In this document: in pieces, positions 1 through 6,481 of the stretch
How the letters are laid out: the number at the start of each line of letters is the position of its first letter
How positions within the stretch are numbered: position 1 is the stretch's first letter
Assembly (NCBI GenBank): GCA_902614395.1
Contig: CACMKW010000001.1
Coordinates: 156,489-220,488, forward strand
Length of the DNA: 64,000 bases
Origin: an uncultured Alphaproteobacteria bacterium
Lineage (GTDB): Bacteria; Pseudomonadota; Alphaproteobacteria; HIMB59; GCA-002718135
Direction: 5' to 3'
Notes under the pieces: generated by a model
Seen by the model: only the letters and a program-made list of their open reading frames with translations
Database searches by the model: none
Told to the model about the DNA's origin: nothing
Made by a program: the position numbers and the translations under genes

Positions 1-694
1 CACTAATACTAATAGGCAAGTACAGATGGGAAGAAAAGCTTTAGACTCTCCAGGTGAAGCTAAAGAAGATTGGTGGATAACGAATGAACTTGGAAAAAGA
101 ATAGGTTTAAATTGGAAATATAATCATCCCAAGGAAATTTATGAAGAAATGTCACTAACAATGCCTTCTTTAAACAATATTTCTTGGGAAAGATTAGAAA
201 ATGAAAACTCTGTAACTTATCCAAGTAAATCCCCAACTACACCAGGAGATGAAATTGTTTTTGGTGATAAATTTCCAAACGAAAATGGTAAAGGTAAATT
301 TGTTCCAGCTAGTGTTACTGCACCAGATGAGGTACCTGACAAAGAATTTGCAATGATACTAACCACAGGAAGACAATTAGAGCATTGGCATACAGGAGCT
401 ATGACTAGAAAGGCATCAAATTTAGATGCTATCGAACCAGAACCTTCAGTTTCAATATCACCTAAAGATATAATTAAAAATAATATGAAAGCTGGTGATA
501 AAATAAAAGTCACAACTAGAAGAGGTTCAATAGATATTAGAGTAAGGCAAGACAGAGCGATTCCTGATGGAGTTATCTTTATTCCATTTTGTTATAATGA
601 GTCTGCTGCTAATCTTTTAACTAATCCAGCGTTAGATCCATATGGAAAAATTCCTGAATTTAAATATTGTGCAGCAAAAATTGAGAAGTTATAA
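1..694 (+). CDS. fdsA: NAD-dependent formate dehydrogenase alpha subunit (3' end, partial)
   Basis: This is the C-terminal part of the molybdopterin subunit that oxidises formate to CO2 in the cytoplasmic NAD-linked enzyme. The frame is open back to the window edge (codons from position 2), so the ATG at 26 is internal and the N-terminal Fe-S and catalytic domains lie outside. What is visible is the molybdopterin-dinucleotide-binding domain, with TTGRQLEHWHTGAMTRK and the terminal ANLLTNPALDP...GKIPEFKYCA stretch typical of FdsA/FdhF alpha subunits. A lipoprotein gene follows 7 nt later. Formate could come from the C1 units released by sarcosine oxidation elsewhere in the window; that link is inference. 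Confidence 0.88.
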   Translation, partial: TNTNRQVQMGRKALDSPGEAKEDWWITNELGKRIGLNWKYNHPKEIYEEMSLTMPSLNNISWERLENENSVTYPSKSPTTPGDEIVFGDKFPNENGKGKFVPASVTAPDEVPDKEFAMILTTGRQLEHWHTGAMTRKASNLDAIEPEPSVSISPKDIIKNNMKAGDKIKVTTRRGSIDIRVRQDRAIPDGVIFIPFCYNESAANLLTNPALDPYGKIPEFKYCAAKIEKL

Positions 695-701
695 ATATTC
701 T

Positions 702-824
702 ATGATTAAAAAAACATTAATAATTTTATTTCTTGTATTTAGTCCAATCACAGCATGCTCTACATTAAGTGAATTAAACGAAAGGGTAAAGGGTGATGGA
801 GTTCCTTATATTCCTGGAATTTAA
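702..824 (+). CDS. Small lipoprotein, 40 residues, unknown function
   Basis: A 40-residue protein whose first 19 residues form a type II signal peptide: MIKK, a hydrophobic core, then the lipobox ITAC with the acylated cysteine at position 19. The mature part is only about 22 residues and ends in GVPYIPGI. An upstream in-frame start at 642 would bury the signal peptide behind 20 charged residues and overlap the formate dehydrogenase gene, so ATG 702 is chosen. The gap to the upstream stop is 7 nt, so the two are probably co-transcribed. Family unknown to me; small membrane-anchored lipoproteins of this kind are common in streamlined marine alphaproteobacteria. Confidence 0.6.
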   Translation: MIKKTLIILFLVFSPITACSTLSELNERVKGDGVPYIPGI

Positions 825-874
825 TTTATAAAATTCTTGTCGAATTTATAATTTAATATAAATGCAAAAATAAT

Positions 875-948
<74 letters not shown>

Positions 949-950
<2 letters not shown>

Positions 951-970
951 ACTTAATAATATTTAAGTTG
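949..970. terminator. Hairpin at the tRNA-Thr / rlmB convergent junction (weak)
   Basis: Inverted repeat CAACTTAA (949-956) / TTAAGTTG (963-970) with a 6-nt loop. It overlaps the CCA end of tRNA-Thr and the stop codon of rlmB. Neither strand has a clear T-tract after it, so termination is only possible. It could equally act as a 3' boundary for tRNA processing. Confidence 0.3.
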
Positions 971-1724
971 AGTAAAACTGATATAATGCAATCGATGTTG
1001 CATTAGAAACATTCAAACTATCAATTTCAAATTTTAAATTATTTTTTATTTTTATCTGAATTATTTCATCACATTCTTTTTTTACTAATTCTCTAATACC
1101 TTTTCCTTCAGAGCCAAATACTAATACTGATTTTTGAGAAAAATTTAATTTTGAACTTTTATTTTCTGAACTATCAAAGCCATAAATCCAATAATTATTT
1201 TTTTTAAGAAAAGAAATAGCTCTTCTAATATTTGTCACTCTAATATAATTTACAATTTCTGCAGCTCCGGAAGCTGATTTATAAAGTGATGAAGTCAGTT
1301 CTGGTGAGTTATCTTTGCCAACTATAATTCCTGCACAATCAAATAACGCACATGATCTCATTATTGAGCCAATATTTTGAGGGTCGGTTACTTGATCTAA
1401 AATTAATATTACTGATTTTGATTTTCTACTTTCTACTTTTACAAATTCTTCTAAACCTGGCCAAGTAAGATCTTTTGTTTTTAGAACTACTCCCTGAGTT
1501 GTGTTTTCATTTCCAAATCTTCTTGTGAATTCATTTTGAGGAAGAATGGTAATTTTTTGTATATTAGATTCATATTTTTTAGCTAAATTAGTCTGATTTT
1601 TACTAATTATAAGCTCAATATTCTCTCTTTTATCATTTTGAAGGGCTGCCTTAACAGAATGTTGACCAAAAATTGTATGAATTCCTTGGTTTTTATTAGA
1701 TTTATTGTTTCTAAACTTACTCAT
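963..1724 (-). CDS. rlmB: 23S rRNA (guanosine-2'-O-)-methyltransferase RlmB (TrmH family)
   Basis: SPOUT-class methyltransferase, 253 residues, expected to 2'-O-methylate G2251 of 23S rRNA using SAM. The N-terminal ~80 residues form the substrate-binding domain (IFGQHSVKAAL). The C-terminal knotted domain carries the three TrmH motifs: LDQVTDPQNIGSIMRSC, VFGSEGKGI and IDSLNVSNATSIALY. Motif 2-3 spacing and length match RlmB rather than the shorter TrmL. It is divergent from the tRNA-Tyr/tuf operon, the standard alphaproteobacterial location. The start ATG at 1722-1724 gives the full domain; no strong ribosome binding site is visible. Confidence 0.92.
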   Translation of the reverse strand: MSKFRNNKSNKNQGIHTIFGQHSVKAALQNDKRENIELIISKNQTNLAKKYESNIQKITILPQNEFTRRFGNENTTQGVVLKTKDLTWPGLEEFVKVESRKSKSVILILDQVTDPQNIGSIMRSCALFDCAGIIVGKDNSPELTSSLYKSASGAAEIVNYIRVTNIRRAISFLKKNNYWIYGFDSSENKSSKLNFSQKSVLVFGSEGKGIRELVKKECDEIIQIKIKNNLKFEIDSLNVSNATSIALYQFYST

Positions 1725-1849
1725 GGTTTAATATCACAGATTTGTCTAATTAATACAATCTAGATATGTACAAAAAGGCATTTTTTGTCTAAAAGGCCGT
1801 TGCTTTTACGAGTATACGTATTTTGCAAAGGTGAAGCTGCTGTTTTAGA

Positions 1850-1876
1850 TTGACATATATACTAATTTATTAGTAT
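1850..1876 (+). promoter_or_regulatory. Candidate promoter of the tRNA-Tyr/tRNA-Gly/tuf operon with a perfect dyad
   Basis: TTGACA (1850-1855) is a consensus -35. The following ATACTAATTTATTAGTAT (1859-1876) is a perfect inverted repeat with 8-bp arms and a 2-bp centre. TAGTAT (1871-1876) is the best -10, with a 15-nt spacer. The tRNA begins 18 nt further on. The dyad covers the spacer and -10, so it could be an operator or a promoter structural feature; function is inference. Confidence 0.5.
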
Positions 1877-1894
1877 TGGCCAATTTCTTCAAAC

Positions 1895-1980
1895 GGAGGG
1901 GTGGTCGAGTGGTTAAAGGCAGCGGACTGTAAATCCGCCCGCGTGAGCGTACGTAGGTTCGAATCCTACCCCCTCCACCA
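1895..1980 (+). tRNA. tRNA-Tyr (anticodon GTA)
   Basis: 86-nt class II tRNA with long variable arm (CCGCGTGAGCGTACG region), acceptor stem GGAGGGG/CCCCTCC, anticodon GTA in loop CTGTAAA, T loop TTCGAAT and encoded CCA at 1978-1980. First gene after the TTGACA promoter; followed by tRNA-Gly after 58 nt. Confidence 0.96.
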
Positions 1981-2038
1981 TTATGGAGGTAATGGGATGA
2001 AAGCATTAAAGTGAGTGTGTGAAGCAGTCAGTTTAGTT

Positions 2039-2112
2039 GCGGGTGTAGCTTAGTGGTAAAGCTCCAGCCTTCCAAGCTGGCTACGAGGGTTCGATTCCCT
2101 TCACCCGCTCCA
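2039..2112 (+). tRNA. tRNA-Gly (anticodon TCC)
   Basis: 74-nt tRNA with acceptor stem GCGGGTG/CACCCGC, anticodon TCC in loop CTTCCAA, T loop TTCGATT, discriminator T and encoded CCA. Reads GGA/GGG. It lies 27 nt upstream of tuf, the same tRNA-Gly/tuf linkage as in the E. coli thrU-tyrU-glyT-thrT-tufB operon. Confidence 0.96.
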
Positions 2113-2139
2113 TAACAAAATATTATTGGGGTAAAAAAA

Positions 2140-3330
2140 ATGGCTAAAGCAAAATTCGAAAGAAACAAACCGCATTGTAACATAGGAACCGTTGGTCACG
2201 TTGACCATGGTAAAACAACATTAACTGCTGCTATAACAAAAATATTAGCAGAGACAGGTGGAGCAGAATTTACAGATTATGCTAATATTGACAAAGCACC
2301 TGAAGAGAGAGAGCGTGGAATAACTATTTCAACTGCACACGTTGAATATGAAACTGAAGCAAGACACTACGCACACGTTGACTGTCCTGGACACGCCGAT
2401 TATGTAAAAAACATGATCACTGGTGCTGCTCAAATGGACGGAGGTATCTTAGTTGTTAATGCAGCTGACGGACCAATGCCTCAAACAAGAGAACACATAC
2501 TTTTAGCTAGACAGGTAGGTGTACCTGCTCTTGTAGTATATATGAATAAAGTTGATCAAGTAGATGACAAAGAACTAATTGATCTAGTTGAAATGGAAAT
2601 TAGAGAACTTCTAACTTCATATGAATTCCCAGGTGATACTATCCCAATCATTAAGGGTTCAGCTTTAGCAGCACTTGAAGGTAGAGACGATGAAATTGGA
2701 AAAAATTCAATTATGGAATTAATGAAAGCAGTTGATGAACATATACCACAACCTAGCCGACCTGTAGATCAGCCTTTCTTAATGCCTGTTGAGGATGTAT
2801 TTTCAATTTCTGGTAGAGGTACGGTTGTAACTGGAAGAATTGAACAAGGTCAAGTTAAAGTTGGAGAGGAAATCGAGATACTAGGAATAAGAGAACCTCA
2901 AAAAACTACTTGTACTGGAGTTGAGATGTTTAGAAAACTTTTAGATTCTGGTGAAGCTGGAGATAACGTTGGTGTTCTTCTTCGTGGAACAAAAAGAGAA
3001 GAAGTTGAACGTGGTCAAGTATTAGCTAAACCAGGCTCAATAAAACCACATACAAAATTTAAAGCAGAAGCATATGTATTAAAAAAAGAAGAGGGTGGAA
3101 GACATACTCCATTCTTTTCAAACTACAGACCACAATTCTACTTTAGAACAACTGATGTAACTGGTACAATTAAATTACCAGAAGGAACCGAAATGGTAAT
3201 GCCAGGTGATAATATTGCTATGGAAGTTACTCTTTTGTCACCAATTGCAATGGATAAAGGTTTAAAATTTGCAATCAGAGAAGGTGGAAGAACAGTTGGC
3301 GCTGGAGTTGTCGCTGAAATTATTGAATAG
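2140..3330 (+). CDS. tuf: Elongation factor Tu
   Basis: GTPase of 396 residues that delivers aminoacyl-tRNA to the ribosomal A site. The G domain shows GHVDHGKT (P-loop, residues 19-26), DCPGHADY with the catalytic His, and NKVD. Domains II and III follow, ending [10 protein letters not shown]. Full length for the family. A GGGGT element lies about 10 nt before the ATG. It sits between tRNA-Gly and tRNA-Trp and is the only tuf in this window: the usual second copy between fusA and rpsJ is absent. It is probably co-transcribed with the flanking tRNAs, which would be cut out of the transcript. Confidence 0.98.
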   Translation: MAKAKFERNKPHCNIGTVGHVDHGKTTLTAAITKILAETGGAEFTDYANIDKAPEERERGITISTAHVEYETEARHYAHVDCPGHADYVKNMITGAAQMDGGILVVNAADGPMPQTREHILLARQVGVPALVVYMNKVDQVDDKELIDLVEMEIRELLTSYEFPGDTIPIIKGSALAALEGRDDEIGKNSIMELMKAVDEHIPQPSRPVDQPFLMPVEDVFSISGRGTVVTGRIEQGQVKVGEEIEILGIREPQKTTCTGVEMFRKLLDSGEAGDNVGVLLRGTKREEVERGQVLAKPGSIKPHTKFKAEAYVLKKEEGGRHTPFFSNYRPQFYFRTTDVTGTIKLPEGTEMVMPGDNIAMEVTLLSPIAMDKGLKFAIREGGRTVGAGVVAEIIE

Positions 3331-3367
3331 TTTTAGGGACCGCTCTATCAGTTAGCCATTACTTATT

Positions 3368-3443
3368 AGGAGTGTAGCTCAACTGGTAGAGCACCGGTCT
3401 CCAAAACCGGGGGCTGCGGGTTCAAGTCCTGCCACTCCTGCCA
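3368..3443 (+). tRNA. tRNA-Trp (anticodon CCA)
   Basis: 76-nt tRNA with acceptor stem AGGAGTG/CACTCCT, D stem GCTC/GAGC, anticodon stem CCGGT/ACCGG, loop CTCCAAA with CCA at 34-36, T stem GCGGG/CCTGC and encoded CCA. It separates tuf from secE, 37 nt after tuf and 14 nt before secE, as in many proteobacteria. Confidence 0.96.
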
Positions 3444-3457
3444 AGAGAAACGAAAAT

Positions 3458-3673
3458 ATGAATATTGAAAAAAAGAAAACATCACCAGCTCTTTTTGTAA
3501 GACAAGTTAGACAAGAATTACAAAAAGTAACCTGGCCTCAAAGGAGAGATACTTTTATTTCTTCTGCAATAGTCATATTATTAATAATATTATTTTCATT
3601 ATTCTTTCTTTTAACCGATCAAATATGGTCTTTTTCAATAAGAAAAATAATTGAAATAGGTTCAGGTTTTTAA
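3458..3673 (+). CDS. secE: Preprotein translocase subunit SecE
   Basis: 71-residue small subunit of the SecYEG inner-membrane channel. The conserved amphipathic cytoplasmic segment (FVRQVRQELQKVTWPQRRD, residues 14-32) precedes a single membrane helix at about residues 35-57. This is the one-helix form found in most bacteria, not the three-helix E. coli form. Its stop codon shares one base with the nusG start, so translation is probably coupled. Confidence 0.93.
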   Translation: MNIEKKKTSPALFVRQVRQELQKVTWPQRRDTFISSAIVILLIILFSLFFLLTDQIWSFSIRKIIEIGSGF

Positions 3674-4206
3674 TGAATAAAGCAAGATGGTACGTTCTTC
3701 ATGCCTATTCAGGTTATGAAAAAAAAGTTGCTGACAGCATCCTAGACCAAGCAACAAAACTTGGAGTTAAAGAACATATTGAAGAAATTTCTGTCCCTGT
3801 TCAAAATATTGTTGAAGTAAAAAGAGGTGTAAGGGTTAATACAGAAAGAAAAATATATCCTGGATATATTCTTATTAAAATGAGTTTAAATGATGATACT
3901 TGGCATATTATTAAAACAACTCCAAAGCTAAGTGGTTTTCTAGGAAATAAAGGTAAACCAGTTCCTATTAGTAACGCTGAAGCAAAAAGAATATCCGAAC
4001 AAGTTATTGACGGTGTAGAAAAATCTAGACCTGCGATAATGTATGATGTTGGAGAACAAGTAAAAGTAATTGACGGACCCTTTGCATCATTTAATGGAGA
4101 GGTTGAACAAATAGATGAAGATAAAGCTAGATTAAGAGTAGCTGTTTCAATTTTTGGAAGATCAACACCTGTTGATTTAGAATATTCTCAGGTAGAAAAG
4201 GTATAA
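3673..4206 (+). CDS. nusG: Transcription termination/antitermination factor NusG
   Basis: 177 residues. The N-terminal NGN domain (WYVLHAYSGYEKKV, residues 6-19, and the YPGYILIKM region) binds the RNA polymerase clamp. The C-terminal KOW domain (GEQVKVIDGPFASFNGEV) binds Rho or ribosomal protein S10. Length is normal. The start overlaps secE by one base (TAATG) and rplK starts 3 nt after it. Acts as a transcription processivity and transcription-translation coupling factor. Confidence 0.96.
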   Translation: MNKARWYVLHAYSGYEKKVADSILDQATKLGVKEHIEEISVPVQNIVEVKRGVRVNTERKIYPGYILIKMSLNDDTWHIIKTTPKLSGFLGNKGKPVPISNAEAKRISEQVIDGVEKSRPAIMYDVGEQVKVIDGPFASFNGEVEQIDEDKARLRVAVSIFGRSTPVDLEYSQVEKV

Positions 4207-4209
4207 ACT

Positions 4210-4641
4210 ATGGCTAAAGAAATTTTAGGTTTAATTAAATTACAAATTCCCGCTGGAGGAGCCAACCCTTCACCCCCCGTTGGTCCTGCCCTTGGACAAA
4301 GAGGATTGAACATTATGGATTTTTGCAAAGCATTTAATGATAAAACAAAAGATTTAGAAAAAGGTGCGCCAATTCCAGTTATTATAACAGCATACAAAGA
4401 TAGAAGCTTCGATTTTACTACAAAATTACCACCAGTTAGTTTTTATCTTAAAAAAGCAGCAAAAATAAAAAAAGGAAACTCAACTCCTGGAAGATCATTA
4501 GTAGGTAAAGTCTCAATGCAAGATATTGAAAAAATTGCCAAAGAAAAAATGCAAGATTTAAATGCTATTGATCTAGATGGAGCAATGAACATGGTTAAAG
4601 GATCTGCCGTTTCAATGGGTATGGAGGTAGTGGGTAAATGA
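4210..4641 (+). CDS. rplK: 50S ribosomal protein L11
   Basis: 143 residues. The N-terminal proline-rich segment [20 protein letters not shown] binds release factors and the thiostrepton site. The C-terminal domain with [16 protein letters not shown] and [10 protein letters not shown] binds the 23S GTPase-centre RNA. Normal length. It overlaps rplA by 4 nt (ATGA), so the two are translationally coupled. Confidence 0.97.
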   Translation: MAKEILGLIKLQIPAGGANPSPPVGPALGQRGLNIMDFCKAFNDKTKDLEKGAPIPVIITAYKDRSFDFTTKLPPVSFYLKKAAKIKKGNSTPGRSLVGKVSMQDIEKIAKEKMQDLNAIDLDGAMNMVKGSAVSMGMEVVGK

Positions 4642-5327
4642 AAATAACAAAAAATAGAAAACAAATGTTAAATAATTTTGACACTACGAAGGTTTACGAG
4701 CCATTAGAAGCAATTAAAATTTTAAAAGAAAAATCTTTCGTTAAGTTTAAAGAAACTATTGATATCTCAATAAATCTCGGAATTGATAGTAACAAAACTG
4801 ATCAAAATATTAAAGGTGTCGTAAATCTTCCTAATGGAACAGGAAAAACCGTAAAAGTTGCAGTAGTTGCAAATGAGGACAAACAAAATGATGCAAAAAG
4901 TAATGGTGCCGATTTGGTTGGGAGTGATGATTTGATTGAAACAATTTCTAAATCAAAAATAGAATTTGACATTCTAATTGCAACTCCTGATATGATGCCT
5001 AAATTAGGTAAAGTAGCAAAAATACTTGGTCCAAAAGGATTAATGCCAAATCCTAAACTTGGTACTGTAACAAATGAAATTTCTCAATCAGTAAAAGATG
5101 CTAAGTCAGGTCAAGTCAAATTCAAAAATGATAAATCCGGTATTGTTCATGCTGGTGTTGGCAAACTAGATTTTAGCGAAGAAGATTTGTTAGAAAACAT
5201 TAAAACATTTTATTCTTCAGTAAGTAAAAGTAAACCTGATGCTGTTAAGGGTTCTTTTATTAAAAAGGTTACCATAGCTTCAACTATGGGAGTTGGATTA
5301 AATATTAACCAAGCTAGCTTGCGTTAA
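4638..5327 (+). CDS. rplA: 50S ribosomal protein L1
   Basis: 229 residues forming the mobile L1 stalk that gates E-site tRNA exit. Family motifs visible: [26 protein letters not shown] (two pieces, residues ~113-138) and the [15 protein letters not shown] region. Start ATG overlaps the rplK stop. A 183-nt leader follows before rplJ. In E. coli L1 represses its own operon by binding mRNA near rplK; here only 3 nt separate nusG and rplK, so any such site would lie in coding sequence. Confidence 0.97.
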   Translation: MKITKNRKQMLNNFDTTKVYEPLEAIKILKEKSFVKFKETIDISINLGIDSNKTDQNIKGVVNLPNGTGKTVKVAVVANEDKQNDAKSNGADLVGSDDLIETISKSKIEFDILIATPDMMPKLGKVAKILGPKGLMPNPKLGTVTNEISQSVKDAKSGQVKFKNDKSGIVHAGVGKLDFSEEDLLENIKTFYSSVSKSKPDAVKGSFIKKVTIASTMGVGLNINQASLR

Positions 5328-5356
5328 TTAATCCAAAAGATGATCTTTGATCATCA

Positions 5357-5434
5357 CCTGTCAAAGACTGCAGGAGCTTTTAGCTTAATTTCCTGCATAG
5401 ACTGAAGCGAGTCATTGATTTGCTTCTTGACAGG
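5357..5434 (+). promoter_or_regulatory. L10 (rplJL) mRNA leader structure
   Basis: Outer stem CCTGTCAA (5357-5364) pairs perfectly with TTGACAGG (5427-5434). Inside are a hairpin GCAGGA (5370-5375)/TCCTGC (5391-5396) and GACT (5400-5403)/AGTC (5410-5413) closing the loop GAAGCG. This architecture, upstream of rplJ, matches the known L10 leader, where the L10-L12 complex binds mRNA to repress rplJL translation. Assignment rests on structure, internal bulges and location; Rfam L10_leader (RF00557) would be the test. Confidence 0.75.
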
Positions 5435-5438
5435 CTTT

Positions 5439-5465
5439 AAATTAGTTTGATGGGCAAACTAATTT
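5439..5465 (+). promoter_or_regulatory. Second hairpin in the rplJ leader
   Basis: Perfect 11-bp stem AAATTAGTTTG (5439-5449) / CAAACTAATTT (5455-5465) with loop ATGGG, starting 4 nt after the L10-binding structure. It is AT-rich and the stem runs into TTTT (5463-5466) followed by AGC, so it is a poor terminator as it stands. It may act as an attenuator, an RNase III type processing site or a spacer that separates the L10 site from the ribosome binding site. Confidence 0.45.
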
Positions 5466-5473
5466 TAGCTAAT

Positions 5474-5494
5474 ATTGGATCTACTAGATCCAAT
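5474..5494 (+). promoter_or_regulatory. Third hairpin in the rplJ leader, just before the ribosome binding site
   Basis: Inverted repeat ATTGGATC (5474-5481) / GATCCAAT (5487-5494), loop TACTA. It lies 7 nt before the GAGG ribosome binding site (5502-5505) of rplJ. The TTG at 5475 that would extend rplJ upstream lies inside this stem, another reason not to use it as start. Confidence 0.45.
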
Positions 5495-5510
5495 TAAAAC
5501 CGAGGTTGAC

Positions 5511-6032
5511 GTGAAACGTTCTGAAAAAAAAGATTTTGTAAATAATCTCAAAGAAGACTTTTCAAATGCTACTTCTGTAATTGTTGCTGAATATTCTGGG
5601 CTAACAGTTAATGAAACAGAGCAACTCAGAAAAGAAATGAGAGAGAATGGAACAAAATTTAAAGTAACTAAGAACAGACTCACTAAACTTGCTATATCTG
5701 AAACTCAATTTAAAGATATTTCAGAGCTTTTTAAAGGTCCAACAGCAATTGCTTACTCTGATGATGCAGTAGCACCAGCTAAAGTAGCAGTTAGTTTTGA
5801 GAAAAAATTTGAAAAGTTTAGAATTATCGGTGGTGGTTATAATGGTGAGAAAATTGATAAAGAAAAAATTGATTTTCTTGCAAAATTACCTTCATTGGAT
5901 GAGTTAAGAGGAAAAATAATAGGATTAATATCTGCACCTGCTCAAAAGATAGCTTCAATTACTATTGAACCTGGGGCACAAATTGCAAGATTAATTAGTT
6001 CTAACAGTAGCAATAAACAAGAGTCGAACTAG
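5511..6032 (+). CDS. rplJ: 50S ribosomal protein L10
   Basis: 173 residues from a GTG start. This start gives the family-typical beginning MKRSEKKDFVNNL and has GAGG (5502-5505) 5 nt upstream; a TTG at 5475 would add 12 atypical residues from inside a leader hairpin. The N-terminal domain (ATSVIVAEYSGL, NGTKFKVTKNRL) binds 23S rRNA and the C-terminal helix (residues ~140-165) carries L7/L12 dimers to form the stalk. Likely autoregulated with rplL through the structured leader. rplL follows after 17 nt. Confidence 0.95.
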   Translation: MKRSEKKDFVNNLKEDFSNATSVIVAEYSGLTVNETEQLRKEMRENGTKFKVTKNRLTKLAISETQFKDISELFKGPTAIAYSDDAVAPAKVAVSFEKKFEKFRIIGGGYNGEKIDKEKIDFLAKLPSLDELRGKIIGLISAPAQKIASITIEPGAQIARLISSNSSNKQESN

Positions 6033-6049
6033 GTAATAAGGAGAAATAA

Positions 6050-6427
6050 ATGGCTGATTTAAATAAAATAGTGGAAGATCTCTCTTCTTTAACTGTACTT
6101 GAGGCAGCTGAACTAAGCAAACTACTTGAAGAAAAATGGGGTGTATCTGCCGCTGCTCCGGTAGCAGTAGCCGCAGCTCCAGCTGCAGGTGGTGGAGAAG
6201 CTGCAGCAGAAGAGAAGACTGAATTTGATATTGAACTATCTGAATCCGGATCTAACAAAATAGCTGTTATCAAAGAGGTTCGCACTATCACTGGTCTTGG
6301 CTTAAAAGAGGCAAAAGATCTAGTTGAAGGCGCTCCAAAACCACTGAAGCAAGGTGTTAAAAAAGAAGAAGCTGAAGAAATGAAAAAAGCATTAGAAGCA
6401 GCTGGCGCTAAAGTTACATTAAAATAA
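6050..6427 (+). CDS. rplL: 50S ribosomal protein L7/L12
   Basis: 125 residues. N-terminal dimerisation domain (1-33), Ala/Gly/Pro-rich hinge (about 34-56: [20 protein letters not shown]) and C-terminal factor-binding domain with [20 protein letters not shown]. It is the multicopy stalk protein that recruits EF-Tu and EF-G. AAGGAG precedes the ATG. A strong hairpin follows before rpoB, consistent with L12 being made in excess of RNA polymerase subunits. Confidence 0.98.
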   Translation: MADLNKIVEDLSSLTVLEAAELSKLLEEKWGVSAAAPVAVAAAPAAGGGEAAAEEKTEFDIELSESGSNKIAVIKEVRTITGLGLKEAKDLVEGAPKPLKQGVKKEEAEEMKKALEAAGAKVTLK

Positions 6428-6455
6428 ATAGTAGGCCTTTTTTAAGGCCTACTAT
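6428..6455 (+). terminator. rplL-rpoB intercistronic hairpin (attenuator or processing site)
   Basis: Perfect 12-bp stem ATAGTAGGCCTT (6428-6439) / AAGGCCTACTAT (6444-6455) with a TTTT loop. It is followed by CATTTGTT rather than a full T-tract, so partial termination or RNase III-type cleavage is more likely than a complete stop. E. coli has an attenuator and an RNase III site at this same position, lowering rpoBC relative to rplL. Confidence 0.65.
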
Positions 6456-6481
6456 CATTTGTTAATAAATAAAGGAGAAAA

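Noticed and set aside
5475..5510. TTG start extending rplJ by 12 residues
   Set aside because: Lies inside a leader hairpin, has no ribosome binding site, and the GTG at 5511 gives the family-typical start with GAGG 5 nt upstream.
6001..6291. Minus-strand frame across rplL, alanine/serine-rich
   Set aside because: It is the shadow of the Ala-rich L7/L12 hinge on the other strand; no start context and no conserved motif.
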